A stretch of 64,000 nt of DNA from a virus. The notes beneath the pieces are model-generated. The model worked only from the letters and a program-made list of their open reading frames with translations. It made no database searches and had not been told where the DNA came from. Of the stretch, positions 17,025 to 27,032 are shown one piece after another; within the stretch, counting starts at the first letter, position 1; each line of letters begins with the position of its first letter. The stretch is taken from IMG/VR virus record IMGVR_UViG_3300010883_000007, positions 1 through 64,000 of that record; one strand, 5' to 3'. A program made the position numbers and the translations under genes.

Positions 17025-20000
17025 TTATATCTCTGCACCCTGGTTAGTTACAACAAAGTCGAGGGAGATGAATTCAACAGCACGTGTGGGCTGGAGAAAG
17101 ATCTTTCCGCGAATTGTGTTGTTCTCAACATCAGACTGCGTTGTTGTTGTTGTGTCGATCTGTACCTTAAACCTATCAAGTCCCTGCTGGGCCTGGATTC
17201 GCTGGAGCACGGGATTGACTGCGTTGGCGAATCTGGCCAGTGTCTCCTCACGGTTCGGCTCGAAGAGCAGGGTATTGGCGATGCGTCGAACCCGGCGGCG
17301 AATCTCAATCAGCAGACGTCTCACATTGACCCGGTCCAGCGCGGACTGGGCGGCTTGGAGTGTCTTTTGACCGAAGATTACAACACCTGGTGTGTGGGGG
17401 AAGGATGTGATGGGATTCACATCGCCCTCATACAGTGCATCCATATTAGATCGATTGAGCTTCACCTGTGATTCTACAACAGAAACCAGCGCACCGCGGG
17501 TGAAACCTGCGGGAGCGAACCACGGGTGGGCCACTGCGTCATTCAGAGCGAATGCCCCAAGTACAGCAACTGAGGGTGGACACCGAACATTGGTTTTCGT
17601 TGCCGGATCTGTGATCACGACATCAGGGAAGTATGCAGCCGCGAAAGACGTATCGAGATTACGGGCCTCGAACCTCTCAACAGTGTTACTCACGTCGATA
17701 ATCTGAGCAGCTGAGGAGGTTACGAACTCATTGACTGTATCCTTCTCCTCAATGTCCATCAGCAGGAGCGCATCAAATCTGCCTTCCACAGCATCGATGG
17801 CGTAGTCACTAACTGACTCGTGTCGAATTCCAGGAATGGAGAGCAGCTGAATGTCAACGTCGGCTTTCTCCTCCATCACATCAATTGCCTTTCTATATGC
17901 AGCAATTGTTGGTCCCTTAACACCACCCTGATTAGCAGAATCTCCGAATTCTCGGCGACAGGCTACATCTAGCATCTTGGATTTCGCTACGTCGAAGTGA
18001 TTGACGCCGTTGTACCCTCCCTGGACAGGGAGTGTGAACTTCAGGTACTTCCGAGAGGGAAGGTGGTTGAAGTCCTTGGACGCGTCGAGGAATCGAGTGA
18101 CATCGCGCTGATAGACAGTACCATCAGAATCAGTCAAGGTTGTTGACTTTACTCCGGTTCTCCGGTATACCGCAGCACCCCATCTTGAGTTAATGGGCCT
18201 ATCGTTGGATCCTGTTGATACCTGGATCTGCTCGAGGGAGAAGAAGTTATTGTTGAATCGGTCAGCATCGAGAATAGTACCGCCAGAGTCCACAGTACCC
18301 TCATTATCACCCACTATGACCTTTCGCCAGGTGTCAGAAAAGTTGGGATAGTACTTGAAGTGATTCACCAATGATGGGTCGATCTTCGATCTAGCATTGG
18401 GTCTCGCCTGGTCGTCCTTGACCTCCCACTGGAGACCCCAAGTGAAGTGGGCCTTTACCCTCTTCTTGGGAGAGTCACCAATCGTGAGATGCTCACGCAT
18501 GGGAAGGGGCGGCTGAACTACACTATAAGCAATGTCAACATCCAGACCGTGGGCATCAGATCCCTGACCGGTACTGCCGGTGATAAATCCTTCGAGGTGA
18601 CCTCCGGTTAGCGTTCCGGTTGAACCACTAGTCACCAGGTGATGGGGGCCACGGAAGCCACATGGGAGCGCGGAGGGGTCTACTACAAGATTCTCAACAT
18701 CAGAGTGAACCTCAACACGTACGTAAGAAGAAGCATTCGGGTGTGAACCCTCAATTCTCAACTTCTGGGCACCTGACTTCTGATCAAAGTCGTAGTACAT
18801 ATTCATATCACCCACGACACGGGCTACATAACGCTCTGATGTGGGATCCATCTGCAGCCCACGAAAGCTCTCCAGAACCACAGGATTTCCGTCGGTATCT
18901 GAGAAATCTCGGATCAAGAGGTCGAACTTGCCGTATGTGGCGTTCTCATTATTGCTTGACTGAATGTTCTCAATCGTTATCTTGATCAGACTATTTGGGC
19001 GATCACCGTCATCCAGGGCGTGAAGCCGAAGGAGATTCTTGTTGTTAGCACCAAACTTCTGAGAGATGATCCAGGGAGACTTCGCTGTCTTGAATCTGTC
19101 CTCCCAGTTATCATAATTGGGACTGGTTGCTGTCCCCACATCTCTTCCTTGGCTGCCGGTCACCAGGAGCGCTAGCTCGTTCGCGCGCCCCACAGCGGAG
19201 TCTGCTGTAGCGGCAATTACGTTCGTTCCCGTGAGGGTGAGGTGTGTGGGGTAGACATCAAAGCTCGAGTAGAGGAGATGACCAGCCTGCTCAATCTTGG
19301 TGGGATCCCTGTTTAGAATCTTTGAGATATACTGCGGCGCGGCCGGATCTAGTGAGCACGTAAGAATGTTGGGATACGTGTCCTGCGCCTTGTGGCCATT
19401 GAGCAGCATCACAAAGTTCTGCTGACCGTTTGTGAGGTCCACCGTGCCGTGGCTCGCTCCGGAATCACCCTGGTCAACACCACCAGTAAAGGTAGACGGA
19501 ACATTAACACTAGAATTAGTATTCCAGTTTGCTGCATTACTAAGTGTAATTGTTGAATTTCCTGATGATCCTACTGTATCTTGCGTAATTGTAACTTGTC
19601 CGGATGCCGGATTTGTTGCTGTCACATCAAGAGAGCTAGCATTGATTGCGGTGAAAAGTGCTGTAGCGAAACCGGCACCTCCCGATCCATCAACGGCCGT
19701 CGCACCAGCTGTTACAACCCCGTCATTAGTATCATCAACTTCAAATACTACTGACGTTGCGCCGGCATCTACTATTGCTATTGTAGTTTCTTCATTCGGC
19801 TTGTCGCTAAAAGTAAATGTTGCAGAACCAGCTACTGCTGTAGCGTCCCCAAACACACCCTTGGCAGACTGGTTGGCCAGTGGATCATTGTTGACTGCAA
19901 ACGTTGAGGACAGTGCCAGAAGGACACCGGAGGGTGCCATCAGCACACCCCTCAAAATTGGGTGGGCTGTGTCAGTCTGAATTCCCGCATCAGCGAGCAT

Positions 20001-20465
20001 TGTGCCATTGTTCTGTTCGCAGAGTGCAGCCAAGAAGTATGTTCTTCCCTCAACACCGGTTGTGGCAGCATTTGCGCCGGCGTATACGTTGTCACCCACA
20101 AGACCATTGGCCTGCACTTGACGAGCGCCTACTACGAATCCCGCATTTACCACACGCCCTGAGTTGTTGCCACCGGATTGTCGCTGAGTGCCGTTTCCTA
20201 CACCCAGAACCTTCACATAGGTTCCAGCTCGGGCATTTCTCATCCACTCATTCATAGCGAGCGGGCCGAACTTTTCTCCATCAGTTGCGCCGAATTCGGC
20301 TACGAAGTCTTGGTATGTCGCAACAGTGATTGGGACAAATGCCCGTCCCTTCTGCGAAGTTCCGATGACACCTGCAGGTACACCCTGAGGACTTATCGCC
20401 GTGGGGCCACTAAGGTCAATTTCCCTTGTGCTTACGCCGGCGCTCTTAAAGGTCAGTTCAGCCAT
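17025..20465 (-). CDS. Tail sheath protein 2, carrying an inserted beta-rich module
   Basis: This 1146-residue sheath paralogue starts with 'TFKSAGVSTREIDLSG', 'PAGVIGTSQKGRAFVP', and ends with the sheath core: 'WFAPAGFTRGALVSV', 'GVVIFGQKTLQAAQSALDRV', 'RAVEFISLDFVVTNQGAEI'. T4 gp18 is 659 residues, so this one has large insertions. One insertion (about residues 207-338, bases 19450-19850) is a module also found two to three times in the gene at 45788-49471, and its DNA is visibly more AT-rich than its surroundings. ATG 20465 has TTAGGAGC upstream. It follows sheath 1 by 48 bases. The module would be expected to project from the tail surface (inference). Confidence 0.88.
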   Translation of the reverse strand: MAELTFKSAGVSTREIDLSGPTAISPQGVPAGVIGTSQKGRAFVPITVATYQDFVAEFGATDGEKFGPLAMNEWMRNARAGTYVKVLGVGNGTQRQSGGNNSGRVVNAGFVVGARQVQANGLVGDNVYAGANAATTGVEGRTYFLAALCEQNNGTMLADAGIQTDTAHPILRGVLMAPSGVLLALSSTFAVNNDPLANQSAKGVFGDATAVAGSATFTFSDKPNEETTIAIVDAGATSVVFEVDDTNDGVVTAGATAVDGSGGAGFATALFTAINASSLDVTATNPASGQVTITQDTVGSSGNSTITLSNAANWNTNSSVNVPSTFTGGVDQGDSGASHGTVDLTNGQQNFVMLLNGHKAQDTYPNILTCSLDPAAPQYISKILNRDPTKIEQAGHLLYSSFDVYPTHLTLTGTNVIAATADSAVGRANELALLVTGSQGRDVGTATSPNYDNWEDRFKTAKSPWIISQKFGANNKNLLRLHALDDGDRPNSLIKITIENIQSSNNENATYGKFDLLIRDFSDTDGNPVVLESFRGLQMDPTSERYVARVVGDMNMYYDFDQKSGAQKLRIEGSHPNASSYVRVEVHSDVENLVVDPSALPCGFRGPHHLVTSGSTGTLTGGHLEGFITGSTGQGSDAHGLDVDIAYSVVQPPLPMREHLTIGDSPKKRVKAHFTWGLQWEVKDDQARPNARSKIDPSLVNHFKYYPNFSDTWRKVIVGDNEGTVDSGGTILDADRFNNNFFSLEQIQVSTGSNDRPINSRWGAAVYRRTGVKSTTLTDSDGTVYQRDVTRFLDASKDFNHLPSRKYLKFTLPVQGGYNGVNHFDVAKSKMLDVACRREFGDSANQGGVKGPTIAAYRKAIDVMEEKADVDIQLLSIPGIRHESVSDYAIDAVEGRFDALLLMDIEEKDTVNEFVTSSAAQIIDVSNTVERFEARNLDTSFAAAYFPDVVITDPATKTNVRCPPSVAVLGAFALNDAVAHPWFAPAGFTRGALVSVVESQVKLNRSNMDALYEGDVNPITSFPHTPGVVIFGQKTLQAAQSALDRVNVRRLLIEIRRRVRRIANTLLFEPNREETLARFANAVNPVLQRIQAQQGLDRFKVQIDTTTTTQSDVENNTIRGKIFLQPTRAVEFISLDFVVTNQGAEI
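19450..19850 (-). repeat. Inserted beta-rich module shared with appendage proteins
   Basis: Within sheath 2 this segment encodes the order 'FTFSDKPNEET', 'VFEVDDTNDG', 'LTITQ-like' strand, 'GNSTITLSNAANWNT', 'SVNVPSTFTGG'. The same blocks in the same order occur in the LamG-like protein at 48090-48860, with nucleotide similarity (for example AGACGGAACRTTAACACTAG at about 19494 and 48118). Absent from sheath 1. Confidence 0.8.
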
Positions 20466-20503
20466 TCTTTATGCTCCTAACTGTACGTCTGTCAGTCTTA
20501 CTA

Positions 20504-20510
20504 TACGTAT
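20504..20510 (-). promoter_or_regulatory. ATACGTA, weak match to the recurring promoter-like motif
   Basis: Coding strand ATACGTATAG, 39 bases before the ATG of sheath 2 in the 48-base gap. It differs from ATAYTTA at one position, so it is listed only as a possible degenerate site. Confidence 0.2.
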
Positions 20511-20513
20511 TCA

Positions 20514-23500
20514 TTACTCAAACGAAACCCCGCTGTTGGTTACGATGAAGTCCACCGCAATAAACTCCACAGCTCGTGTGGGAACAACGACAATTCGTCC
20601 ATTCATCTTATTTGCCTCGACATCCACCGATGAATTATTGGTGGCATCACAGACAACATTGAAACTCTCGATACCTGCCTGAGCCTGAACCAGTGCTAGC
20701 AGGGGTGTTACCTGATTCACAAATCGTGCACGTGTTGATGAGTTATTCTGCTCGAACAGAAGACGATTGGCAACCTGGACCACTAGTCGTTTCACTTCTA
20801 GAAGCATCCGGCGGACATTAACCCTGTCCAGTGCCGACTTGGCCATCTGGAGAGTCTTTTGGCCAAAGATTACAAATCCTCCGGCGGGAAACACGGCGAT
20901 AGGATTAATCCTAGCGTCATAGAGTGTGTCCCTATCCGCAGAGTTTAGCCTCACGTCGACGTTAGCAACATTTTCCAGAGAGCCCCGGTTGAAACCAGCA
21001 GGAGCGAACCATGGGAATGAGACCTTGTCGTTAAAAGCCAGAGCTCCGAAAGCTGCCACAGAGGCTGGAACCTTAATCGTTGTACCGTTGACAGGATCCT
21101 TCACAAACACATCTGGGAAGTACGTCGCTGCGTAGTTGTTATCCAGAGCTCTAGAGTCTAGCTGCTCAGCGACCTCTCGAACGTCGACCTTATTCTTGTC
21201 ATCGTCGAAGAGGCGATTCTCAGCAGCATCGTACTTGAGGACATCCATCAGGTAGAATGCCATGGAGTAGTCCTTGACCCGCTCCAGGGCATGGTCTGTG
21301 ATAAACGTGTCCCGCATACCTGGAATTGCCAGGATGTTGATGTTGGATGCCATCGGATCTGTTATAATTCTTGTGGCCACGCGGAAGGAGTTCACCACGT
21401 TGTTCTTCTTGCCCTCGCCCATCTGGTTGAGTGTTGCCACAGCCGGAAGGCCGATGTCGACGCTACCCGCAGCCTGTGCCTTTCCTCCAGCATCCGAGGA
21501 GGATGCCCGATCGTTCATCAGGTGTGAGTCCTTATCTAGAATATTAAGACCGTCGAATCCGCCGTAGAACATTGTTGTGAACTTCGCGTACTCAGTGAAG
21601 CGATTGAACACTGTTGAGGACGAGTGAATCAACGTAGCGAGAGAAATACGATTCTTTCTCACACTATCATCAACAACGTACGTCGAGGCGTTGGGATTTC
21701 CGTTCCTGACGTAAGATGATTCAAGCATATGCTCTTTGGCTGTTCCCGACACATCTGTGATATGACCGCTGCTAAGCTGGTTATAAAGAGCCACGCGCGC
21801 GAGAGTGAACTTATTGTTATTAAAGTAGTCTGCACCAGAGCCAGTAACTAGGGTGTCTAGCTTCTGGATTCCGTTGAACTTAGCGTACGCAGAAACTAGA
21901 GGATTTGCCAAGCCACCCTGATTTGCCTTAAGGTTCGCGTTTGTAACAGAACCACCGGGTGCTGAAGAAGTTACTGGAAGACGCTCAAACTTTATCCCCC
22001 AGTAAAGGCGGCTGTCAGCGCGTTCATTAGTTCCCACCTCACCAAGGTAATTAGTGGGTGTTGAGTCCACTGCTCCACGTGTGCACTTAAAACGCATGGG
22101 AAGAGGTGGAACAATTGAACCACTCAATGCCTGAATCTCGTGTGCTAGGGCAGCAAAGTGTCCGGAAATTCTGTTTCGGGACTCACCAAGATTTGTACCC
22201 TTGTTGTCTGTCAAGATATTCTCTTGCAGATCCATCATTGAATCTGAAGTCTTGAGGACAGGGACACCTCGGAAACCGAAGGGCAGAGCATCAGCAGGTA
22301 TTTTCTCTTCCTCGACTGCAGAATTCATGACGATTCGAATTCTTGACGATCGATTAGGGTACTTGCCCCTAATCACCAAGCGTTGCTCGTCCTCATCTGT
22401 AGCATCGAAGTTCCAGTAGACCTTCTTATCACCAATCTTTCGAGCAACATAGCTCTCGTGATTGGGATTTAGACTACACTCTGGGAAGGCTTCTATAATC
22501 TCCTTGTTGTGATCAGTGTCACTAAACCTGCGAACCTGGACCTCGAAAATACCAAAGTCGTTATTGGGATCCACTGACGCACGGAGGTTAGCAATTGAGA
22601 CCTTAAACTTATCATTACCCCACGCGCCGTCACTAATAGTCTCGAAGTGAAAGAGATCAAACTCAGTTGATCCATAAGGCTGGGAGATTATTGACGGGGT
22701 TCTTGGTGTTGAGTACCTCGTATCAAATCTTCCGAAGAGGTCGAGGAACGATGTTGAGGTGTCCCCTCCACCAGAAGTTGTATGATCAGATCCGGATAGA
22801 ATCGCAACAGAGCTTGCCACTGTTCCGACTGAAGCAATCTCGTCCTCGACCGCAAAGTCGAGATAGAGGAGGTGATGCTCCTCCTGGAACTTGTGGGGAT
22901 CAGTGTTGAGAATCTTGCCAATGTATTGGCCGTCGTTGGGGTCGAGAGAAGCTGTATAGATTCTCACGCCAGCATACCCCTCATCATTGGCAAAAGATGT
23001 GCCCACTGAAGAGGAGATTGCTAGCTTAAAGTGTCCGCCCGCACCTGATCCTATATCAACCGGAGAAGCAACATCATCAAGCGCAGCGCTGTAATTAGCA
23101 TACTGCTGATCACCGTCGAACACCTCAAGACGAGATCCTGTTGGAGTGAAAAGTACAGCCCGAACGAGGTTAACCTTGTCGTCACCTCCGCGCTCGGCGA
23201 AACTATCATTATCGCTGAACACTGGATAGCCCGCGGGCTCACCGCCGTCTATCGTACGAAGTGCATGTGTTGCGCACAGAAACTGTACAACACCCTTGTG
23301 ACCGCCGAGGATCTTATCATCTACACCCAAAGCTGTCGACACCAGACGAAAACCTGCGTGCTTAACAGTTCCCTCGTTGTCTGTGGTTGTTATATCTGAA
23401 GTTGTCTCATTAGAACCTGCACCCAAGACTCTTATGTAAGTCAGGGATGTTTTGTTCTTAAGAAACTCACGTACAGCGTACGGCCCGAATCGATTTCTGT

Positions 23501-23681
23501 GCAGTGAGCCAAATCTGGCTTCGAAGTCTGCCAGAGATCCCAGCGTTACTGGGACGAAAGCGGGCCCCCTTTCAGCGGTGCCAATTACACCAGCTGGTGT
23601 TCCGAGAGGAGTGGCACGCCTTGCGGAAAGATCTATCTCCTGTTCGAAAAACCCAGGTGATCTGAATGTCTGCTCGGCCAT
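20514..23681 (-). CDS. Tail sheath protein 1
   Basis: The 1055-residue sheath protein begins 'TFRSPGFFEQEIDLSARR', 'PAGVIGTAERGPAFVP' and ends with the conserved sheath domain: 'WFAPAGFNRGSLENV', 'FVIFGQKTLQMAKSALDRV', 'RAVEFIAVDFIVTNSGVSFE'. It would assemble round the tube and contract on infection. It is clearly a paralogue of the next gene, sharing both termini, but without the inserted module. It is longer than T4 gp18, so it has extra exposed domains in the middle. ATG 23681 has AAGGAG 11 bases upstream and an ATACTTAT motif 36 bases upstream. It begins the sheath-sheath-tube group. Confidence 0.9.
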   Translation of the reverse strand: MAEQTFRSPGFFEQEIDLSARRATPLGTPAGVIGTAERGPAFVPVTLGSLADFEARFGSLHRNRFGPYAVREFLKNKTSLTYIRVLGAGSNETTSDITTTDNEGTVKHAGFRLVSTALGVDDKILGGHKGVVQFLCATHALRTIDGGEPAGYPVFSDNDSFAERGGDDKVNLVRAVLFTPTGSRLEVFDGDQQYANYSAALDDVASPVDIGSGAGGHFKLAISSSVGTSFANDEGYAGVRIYTASLDPNDGQYIGKILNTDPHKFQEEHHLLYLDFAVEDEIASVGTVASSVAILSGSDHTTSGGGDTSTSFLDLFGRFDTRYSTPRTPSIISQPYGSTEFDLFHFETISDGAWGNDKFKVSIANLRASVDPNNDFGIFEVQVRRFSDTDHNKEIIEAFPECSLNPNHESYVARKIGDKKVYWNFDATDEDEQRLVIRGKYPNRSSRIRIVMNSAVEEEKIPADALPFGFRGVPVLKTSDSMMDLQENILTDNKGTNLGESRNRISGHFAALAHEIQALSGSIVPPLPMRFKCTRGAVDSTPTNYLGEVGTNERADSRLYWGIKFERLPVTSSAPGGSVTNANLKANQGGLANPLVSAYAKFNGIQKLDTLVTGSGADYFNNNKFTLARVALYNQLSSGHITDVSGTAKEHMLESSYVRNGNPNASTYVVDDSVRKNRISLATLIHSSSTVFNRFTEYAKFTTMFYGGFDGLNILDKDSHLMNDRASSSDAGGKAQAAGSVDIGLPAVATLNQMGEGKKNNVVNSFRVATRIITDPMASNINILAIPGMRDTFITDHALERVKDYSMAFYLMDVLKYDAAENRLFDDDKNKVDVREVAEQLDSRALDNNYAATYFPDVFVKDPVNGTTIKVPASVAAFGALAFNDKVSFPWFAPAGFNRGSLENVANVDVRLNSADRDTLYDARINPIAVFPAGGFVIFGQKTLQMAKSALDRVNVRRMLLEVKRLVVQVANRLLFEQNNSSTRARFVNQVTPLLALVQAQAGIESFNVVCDATNNSSVDVEANKMNGRIVVVPTRAVEFIAVDFIVTNSGVSFE

Positions 23682-23716
23682 TGAATGTATCTCCTTAGAC
23701 TCATGTCATCGTAGGA

Positions 23717-23723
23717 TAAGTAT
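23717..23723 (-). promoter_or_regulatory. ATACTTA motif upstream of sheath 1
   Basis: Coding strand CAATACTTATCC, 36 bases before the sheath 1 ATG in the 79-base gap. It matches the ATAYTTA consensus and spacing. A GC-rich palindrome GGGCGCGCCC lies just upstream (23727-23736). Confidence 0.45.
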
Positions 23724-23760
23724 TGAGGGCGCGCCCAAAGTTCCCCTTCGTATGGGGTAG

Positions 23761-25125
23761 TTAGAGCTTTCCTAGATCGATATTTATTCCCTCGCGATAA
23801 ACCGTCTCTCCCTTTCTTTGATTTTGTGACTTAATCCGGATGATTGTCTTTCTCTGTTTGCCGGTAAATGGGTCCTTTTCTGACCTCACGAGATTAACCC
23901 CGGCCGGCCCAGTTTTGAAGCCTCCGAGATTTGCACCAGAAGCTTTCTCGGAAGAAGTTAAACCCCGCTGTACAGATACCTTACCACCAACTGTAGATCC
24001 CTCCTGGGCTGATGGCGCTGATCCTGCTAATCTTCCGCCGGCCAGGGAGACAGCTGCCTGACTTGAATTCGTTCCCATTCCCTGACCAGGATTGGGATCG
24101 TCTGTAGTTGCAAGATCATCCAGAATATAAGCACTCGGATCTCCGGAGGGAGGGGTGCTAATGGGAGTTCCCACAGTTGGGCCCGCTGTCTGAGTTGTCT
24201 CAAATGATACAGATGGTGCTGATATAAATCTTCGTATGGGTGCTGGCGCGCCGGAATAGTCCGGGGCTATTAAATAAGCTGCTACACGAACCTCAAAGTT
24301 GTAGCGCACGAGTCGCTCGGCATCAGTGAAGTCATCATAGTTGTTCCCGGGAGAGAGATCAGCACCAACATAAGCCACAAACCAATACCCCTTGTCTGTC
24401 ACTAGCTTGAATGTTCTACGCCTGTTGTCCTGATACACACTCATCATCGTCATGAGCATGTCATTCATCTCCTGAGTATACTGGGCCCAGAATGTCACAT
24501 CGTATGTAACACTGTAGAACTTCACCGGGGGCATTGTCAGGATCTCATATATATCGGAACCGAGGGATGGCTTCAGAAGATGGCCACGGCGGCTGCTCGG
24601 TGACTGCTGGGTGTTACCCCCTCGTCTGGCCACTGTACCAGGTAGGGATCCTGTCACCGGTTTCTCGGCGACCCTGTGGCCAACTGCAGCAACATCGTCC
24701 TGATTAACAAAACCGTGTGTATTCATTAGGCGCTGATAAACGTCGGATTCCTTCGAGATTCTCTTCTTAATTATCTGCGGGCCGCCCTGGCCCGGGCCCA
24801 TGCCCTGCTCTGGTTCCTGGGAGACTCCCGATCTTAATATTGACACAAGGGGGAGGATGAGGGCATTATTCTTATCGCGTAGAGGGCGCTTTCTCCGGAG
24901 AACAGCAAATCGCTCTCCTGTCGCGAAAATCACAGGCACACTCTTCGTCTCCTCCCGGCGCTTGTACTGGAAGGGAATCCGCTCATCAAAGAGGTGAAAA
25001 ACAGCACGATCCACATCCTCAATTGTGCAGGGGGGTACTGTGAAGTCGTCGGGTGTGTCAAAGCCCTCAAAACCACCACGAACGAAGTCCCCGGTCATGT
25101 TGGCCTTGTCATGTCTAGTCGTCAT
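23761..25125 (-). CDS. gp15-like tail sheath stabiliser / tail completion protein
   Basis: This 454-residue protein has an N-terminal block 'CTIEDVDRAVFHLFDERIPF', 'VPVIFATGERFAVLRR', 'NNALILPLVSILRSG'. The second block is 'MPPVKFYSVTYDVTFWAQYT', 'DNRRRTFKLVTDKGYWFVAY', 'RLVRYNFEVRVAAYLI'. This two-block pattern resembles gp15-type proteins that cap the tail and join it to the neck in T4-like phages. The C-terminal third is low in complexity (Gly, Ser, Ala, Thr). It lies between the gp14-like neck gene and the first sheath gene, as expected for gp15. The assignment is by pattern; T4 gp15 is shorter (272 residues). Confidence 0.7.
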   Translation of the reverse strand: MTTRHDKANMTGDFVRGGFEGFDTPDDFTVPPCTIEDVDRAVFHLFDERIPFQYKRREETKSVPVIFATGERFAVLRRKRPLRDKNNALILPLVSILRSGVSQEPEQGMGPGQGGPQIIKKRISKESDVYQRLMNTHGFVNQDDVAAVGHRVAEKPVTGSLPGTVARRGGNTQQSPSSRRGHLLKPSLGSDIYEILTMPPVKFYSVTYDVTFWAQYTQEMNDMLMTMMSVYQDNRRRTFKLVTDKGYWFVAYVGADLSPGNNYDDFTDAERLVRYNFEVRVAAYLIAPDYSGAPAPIRRFISAPSVSFETTQTAGPTVGTPISTPPSGDPSAYILDDLATTDDPNPGQGMGTNSSQAAVSLAGGRLAGSAPSAQEGSTVGGKVSVQRGLTSSEKASGANLGGFKTGPAGVNLVRSEKDPFTGKQRKTIIRIKSQNQRKGETVYREGINIDLGKL

Positions 25126-25143
25126 AATAGTCTTCCGCGTTCA

Positions 25144-25806
25144 CTAATCACCGTAGAATGACGAGTCTGTGGTCGATATACCACCCTTACTCGCAACCTC
25201 TTTTGGTCCAGTGATTGGCTTGTCTAGCTTCCCATCCGCTTGGAGTTGCCTCACGTCACCCGTCTCGCCCAGAATGTTCTCCGAAGCACCCCTCTGCTGC
25301 ACGAACGCTGTCTGTACAGCATCATCATCAGTGAAAGACTCAGACAGAGGGCCTATCGGTCTTACATTTATCTGTCCTTCCCGGGCTTGGATACCCGCTA
25401 TCTTAAATCCCGTGAGATGCTCCACCTGTCCGAATATTTGCTTGTCAGCAATCACTGATGTTACCTCAAAAAATATTGTTCCATAGCTAAAATAATCGCC
25501 CTCTTTTGCCTGCAGATCTTTATCGAGTAGATCTCTCGCGTGTAGGTATACACTTATCTTTGTTGACTCCTCGCTACCGTATCGTGTGGTCGAGAACTCC
25601 TCGGGCTGCCACTCCACCATGCCCTCCATCTCGATCGGGGGATCAAAGACCTTATCAGTAGCCTCCTCATAGATCTCGTGCACCTCCGTAAGATCCTCCC
25701 TCACGTGGTAGTAGTAGATCTTCTGCCCAATAACATCCTTGGTTATCTCCTTTGTTAGGTCGGAGATAAAATCGATCTCTCGGGGTGTTATAAAAAGTCT
25801 TGCCAC
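25144..25806 (-). CDS. gp14-like neck protein
   Basis: The 220-residue protein shows gp14-type features: 'IGQKIYYYHVREDLTEVHEI' followed by an extended middle, then 'EGDYFSYGTIFFEVTSV' and 'QVEHLTGFKIAGI'. T4 gp14 has a similar '[20 protein letters not shown]' block and a similar length. It would close the head and accept the tail. The start is GTG 25806 with GAGGAG seven bases upstream. It follows the gp13-like gene by 11 bases. Order gp13-gp14-gp15-sheath matches T4. The C-terminal 50 residues are polar and look disordered. Confidence 0.7.
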   Translation of the reverse strand: MARLFITPREIDFISDLTKEITKDVIGQKIYYYHVREDLTEVHEIYEEATDKVFDPPIEMEGMVEWQPEEFSTTRYGSEESTKISVYLHARDLLDKDLQAKEGDYFSYGTIFFEVTSVIADKQIFGQVEHLTGFKIAGIQAREGQINVRPIGPLSESFTDDDAVQTAFVQQRGASENILGETGDVRQLQADGKLDKPITGPKEVASKGGISTTDSSFYGD

Positions 25807-25817
25807 CTAAATACTCC

Positions 25818-26990
25818 TCATCCCATTATGATGGCTTTGCCATTGGGTATGGGGATCTGTCTAAGAATCCTCTGCAGGTTTTCAGAGGCTGCGGCCTCTG
25901 ACTCCAGCATTTTATCATATGTTAGCTCTGTGAGCATCTCAGCTAGCTTTGTTTTGAGATTCTCCTGCTCCTCCCGGCCCTGTGACACTAGATCTGTGCC
26001 GTTAAGAGTGAGATCAGATCCAGGGATAGGAATGCTGGAGAACTTCGACCTCACTAACCCAAGCAACTCCTTGGAGAGAGCAAGAGTGTACTGCCTGACC
26101 CACTGCCTCCCAATACTGTTAACTCTCGCATACAGTAGGTCGCCGAAGGGTACGTTGGAGAGATTGCTAACACCGTATATCGTATCATCTGTGTAGCCTG
26201 GGTGGAGAGGATCTGGCGCGAAGGCTACACGAAGCCACAATTTCTTTGGATCAGATGACACAGGCACTGGAAAGAGACGTATCTTGGTTCCCATAATCTT
26301 GTAGGAGTAGTTTGATCGGCGCACCTTGGATGATAGGCTTAACATACCTCCCCTCAGTATATCCTCGAAGACCGGAAGGACGTAGAAGATTGTCTCCGGA
26401 GTGAACGACTCAAATGAGAACTCATTGTTGAGATAGTTGATCGCCGAGGAGGTGTCGAAGAACCTATATGCCGCGTGGGGGGAGAAGTGGAACACCTCCA
26501 TTAACTTCATCTTGGTCTTTGGATTATTGGCTGAACTATCTACAATTAGATTTCCGTCCTCGTCCTTGAGTTCTGTGTAGATATCATAGTCCTGTCGATC
26601 CTTCTCCAAGGAGATGCTGCCTGATATCGTGTTGTAGGAACCTCCGAGTCCGGCCTCCATAGCATAGGGCTCGCCGCGTCGGAGCATGAACTCCAGATTT
26701 TCCCTAGGAAATTTCTGTTCTGTGCCTGATAGGAACGACCCTGTTGGCGCGCCGAGGAGATTTGCTAGTTGGGAGCGTGCCTGATACTGATTGATTATTG
26801 AGCCGTACTCACAGAACGATTCCTCGAAGCATGCCCAGACCTGCTTCTTTGTCAACTCAACGCTGAGAATATCATCACCCAGCTTCCTCTTTACAAAGGT
26901 TACCATGGCGTCAGCCTCAAGCTGAAAATTGCCGTCAGTATCAAAGAGCCCAAAGGGCGTTGGATTCAGTGTATCTGCAAATGTTGCCAT
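25818..26990 (-). CDS. gp13-like neck protein
   Basis: A 390-residue protein with an N-terminal helical block ('FVKRKLGDDILSVELTKKQV', 'ACFEESFCEYGSIINQYQAR'), and a central 'FHFSPHAAYRFFDTSSAINY', 'IMGTKIRLFPVP'. The C-terminal portion is helical ('NSIGRQWVRQYTLALSKELL', 'GLVRSKFSSIPIPG'). This arrangement is typical of T4 gp13-type head-completion proteins. ATG 26990 has GGAG six bases upstream, and an ATATTTAG motif 35 bases upstream that follows a strong terminator. It therefore appears to begin the neck-tail transcription unit. Confidence 0.75.
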   Translation of the reverse strand: MATFADTLNPTPFGLFDTDGNFQLEADAMVTFVKRKLGDDILSVELTKKQVWACFEESFCEYGSIINQYQARSQLANLLGAPTGSFLSGTEQKFPRENLEFMLRRGEPYAMEAGLGGSYNTISGSISLEKDRQDYDIYTELKDEDGNLIVDSSANNPKTKMKLMEVFHFSPHAAYRFFDTSSAINYLNNEFSFESFTPETIFYVLPVFEDILRGGMLSLSSKVRRSNYSYKIMGTKIRLFPVPVSSDPKKLWLRVAFAPDPLHPGYTDDTIYGVSNLSNVPFGDLLYARVNSIGRQWVRQYTLALSKELLGLVRSKFSSIPIPGSDLTLNGTDLVSQGREEQENLKTKLAEMLTELTYDKMLESEAAASENLQRILRQIPIPNGKAIIMG

Positions 26991-27024
26991 GTAAGTCTCC
27001 GACGTAATCCTTTATCTAACATCA

Positions 27025-27032
27025 CTAAATAT
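27025..27032 (-). promoter_or_regulatory. ATATTTAG motif starting the neck-tail unit
   Basis: Exact coding-strand ATATTTAG, 35 bases before the gp13-like ATG and 32 bases after the T-run of the terminator at 27064-27091. A terminator followed at once by this motif is the best contextual support that it is a promoter. Confidence 0.5.

Noticed and set aside
25808-25814. TAAATAC before the gp14-like GTG as a promoter motif
   Set aside because: It forms the spacer between the ribosome site GAGGAG and the start codon, so the resemblance is likely accidental.
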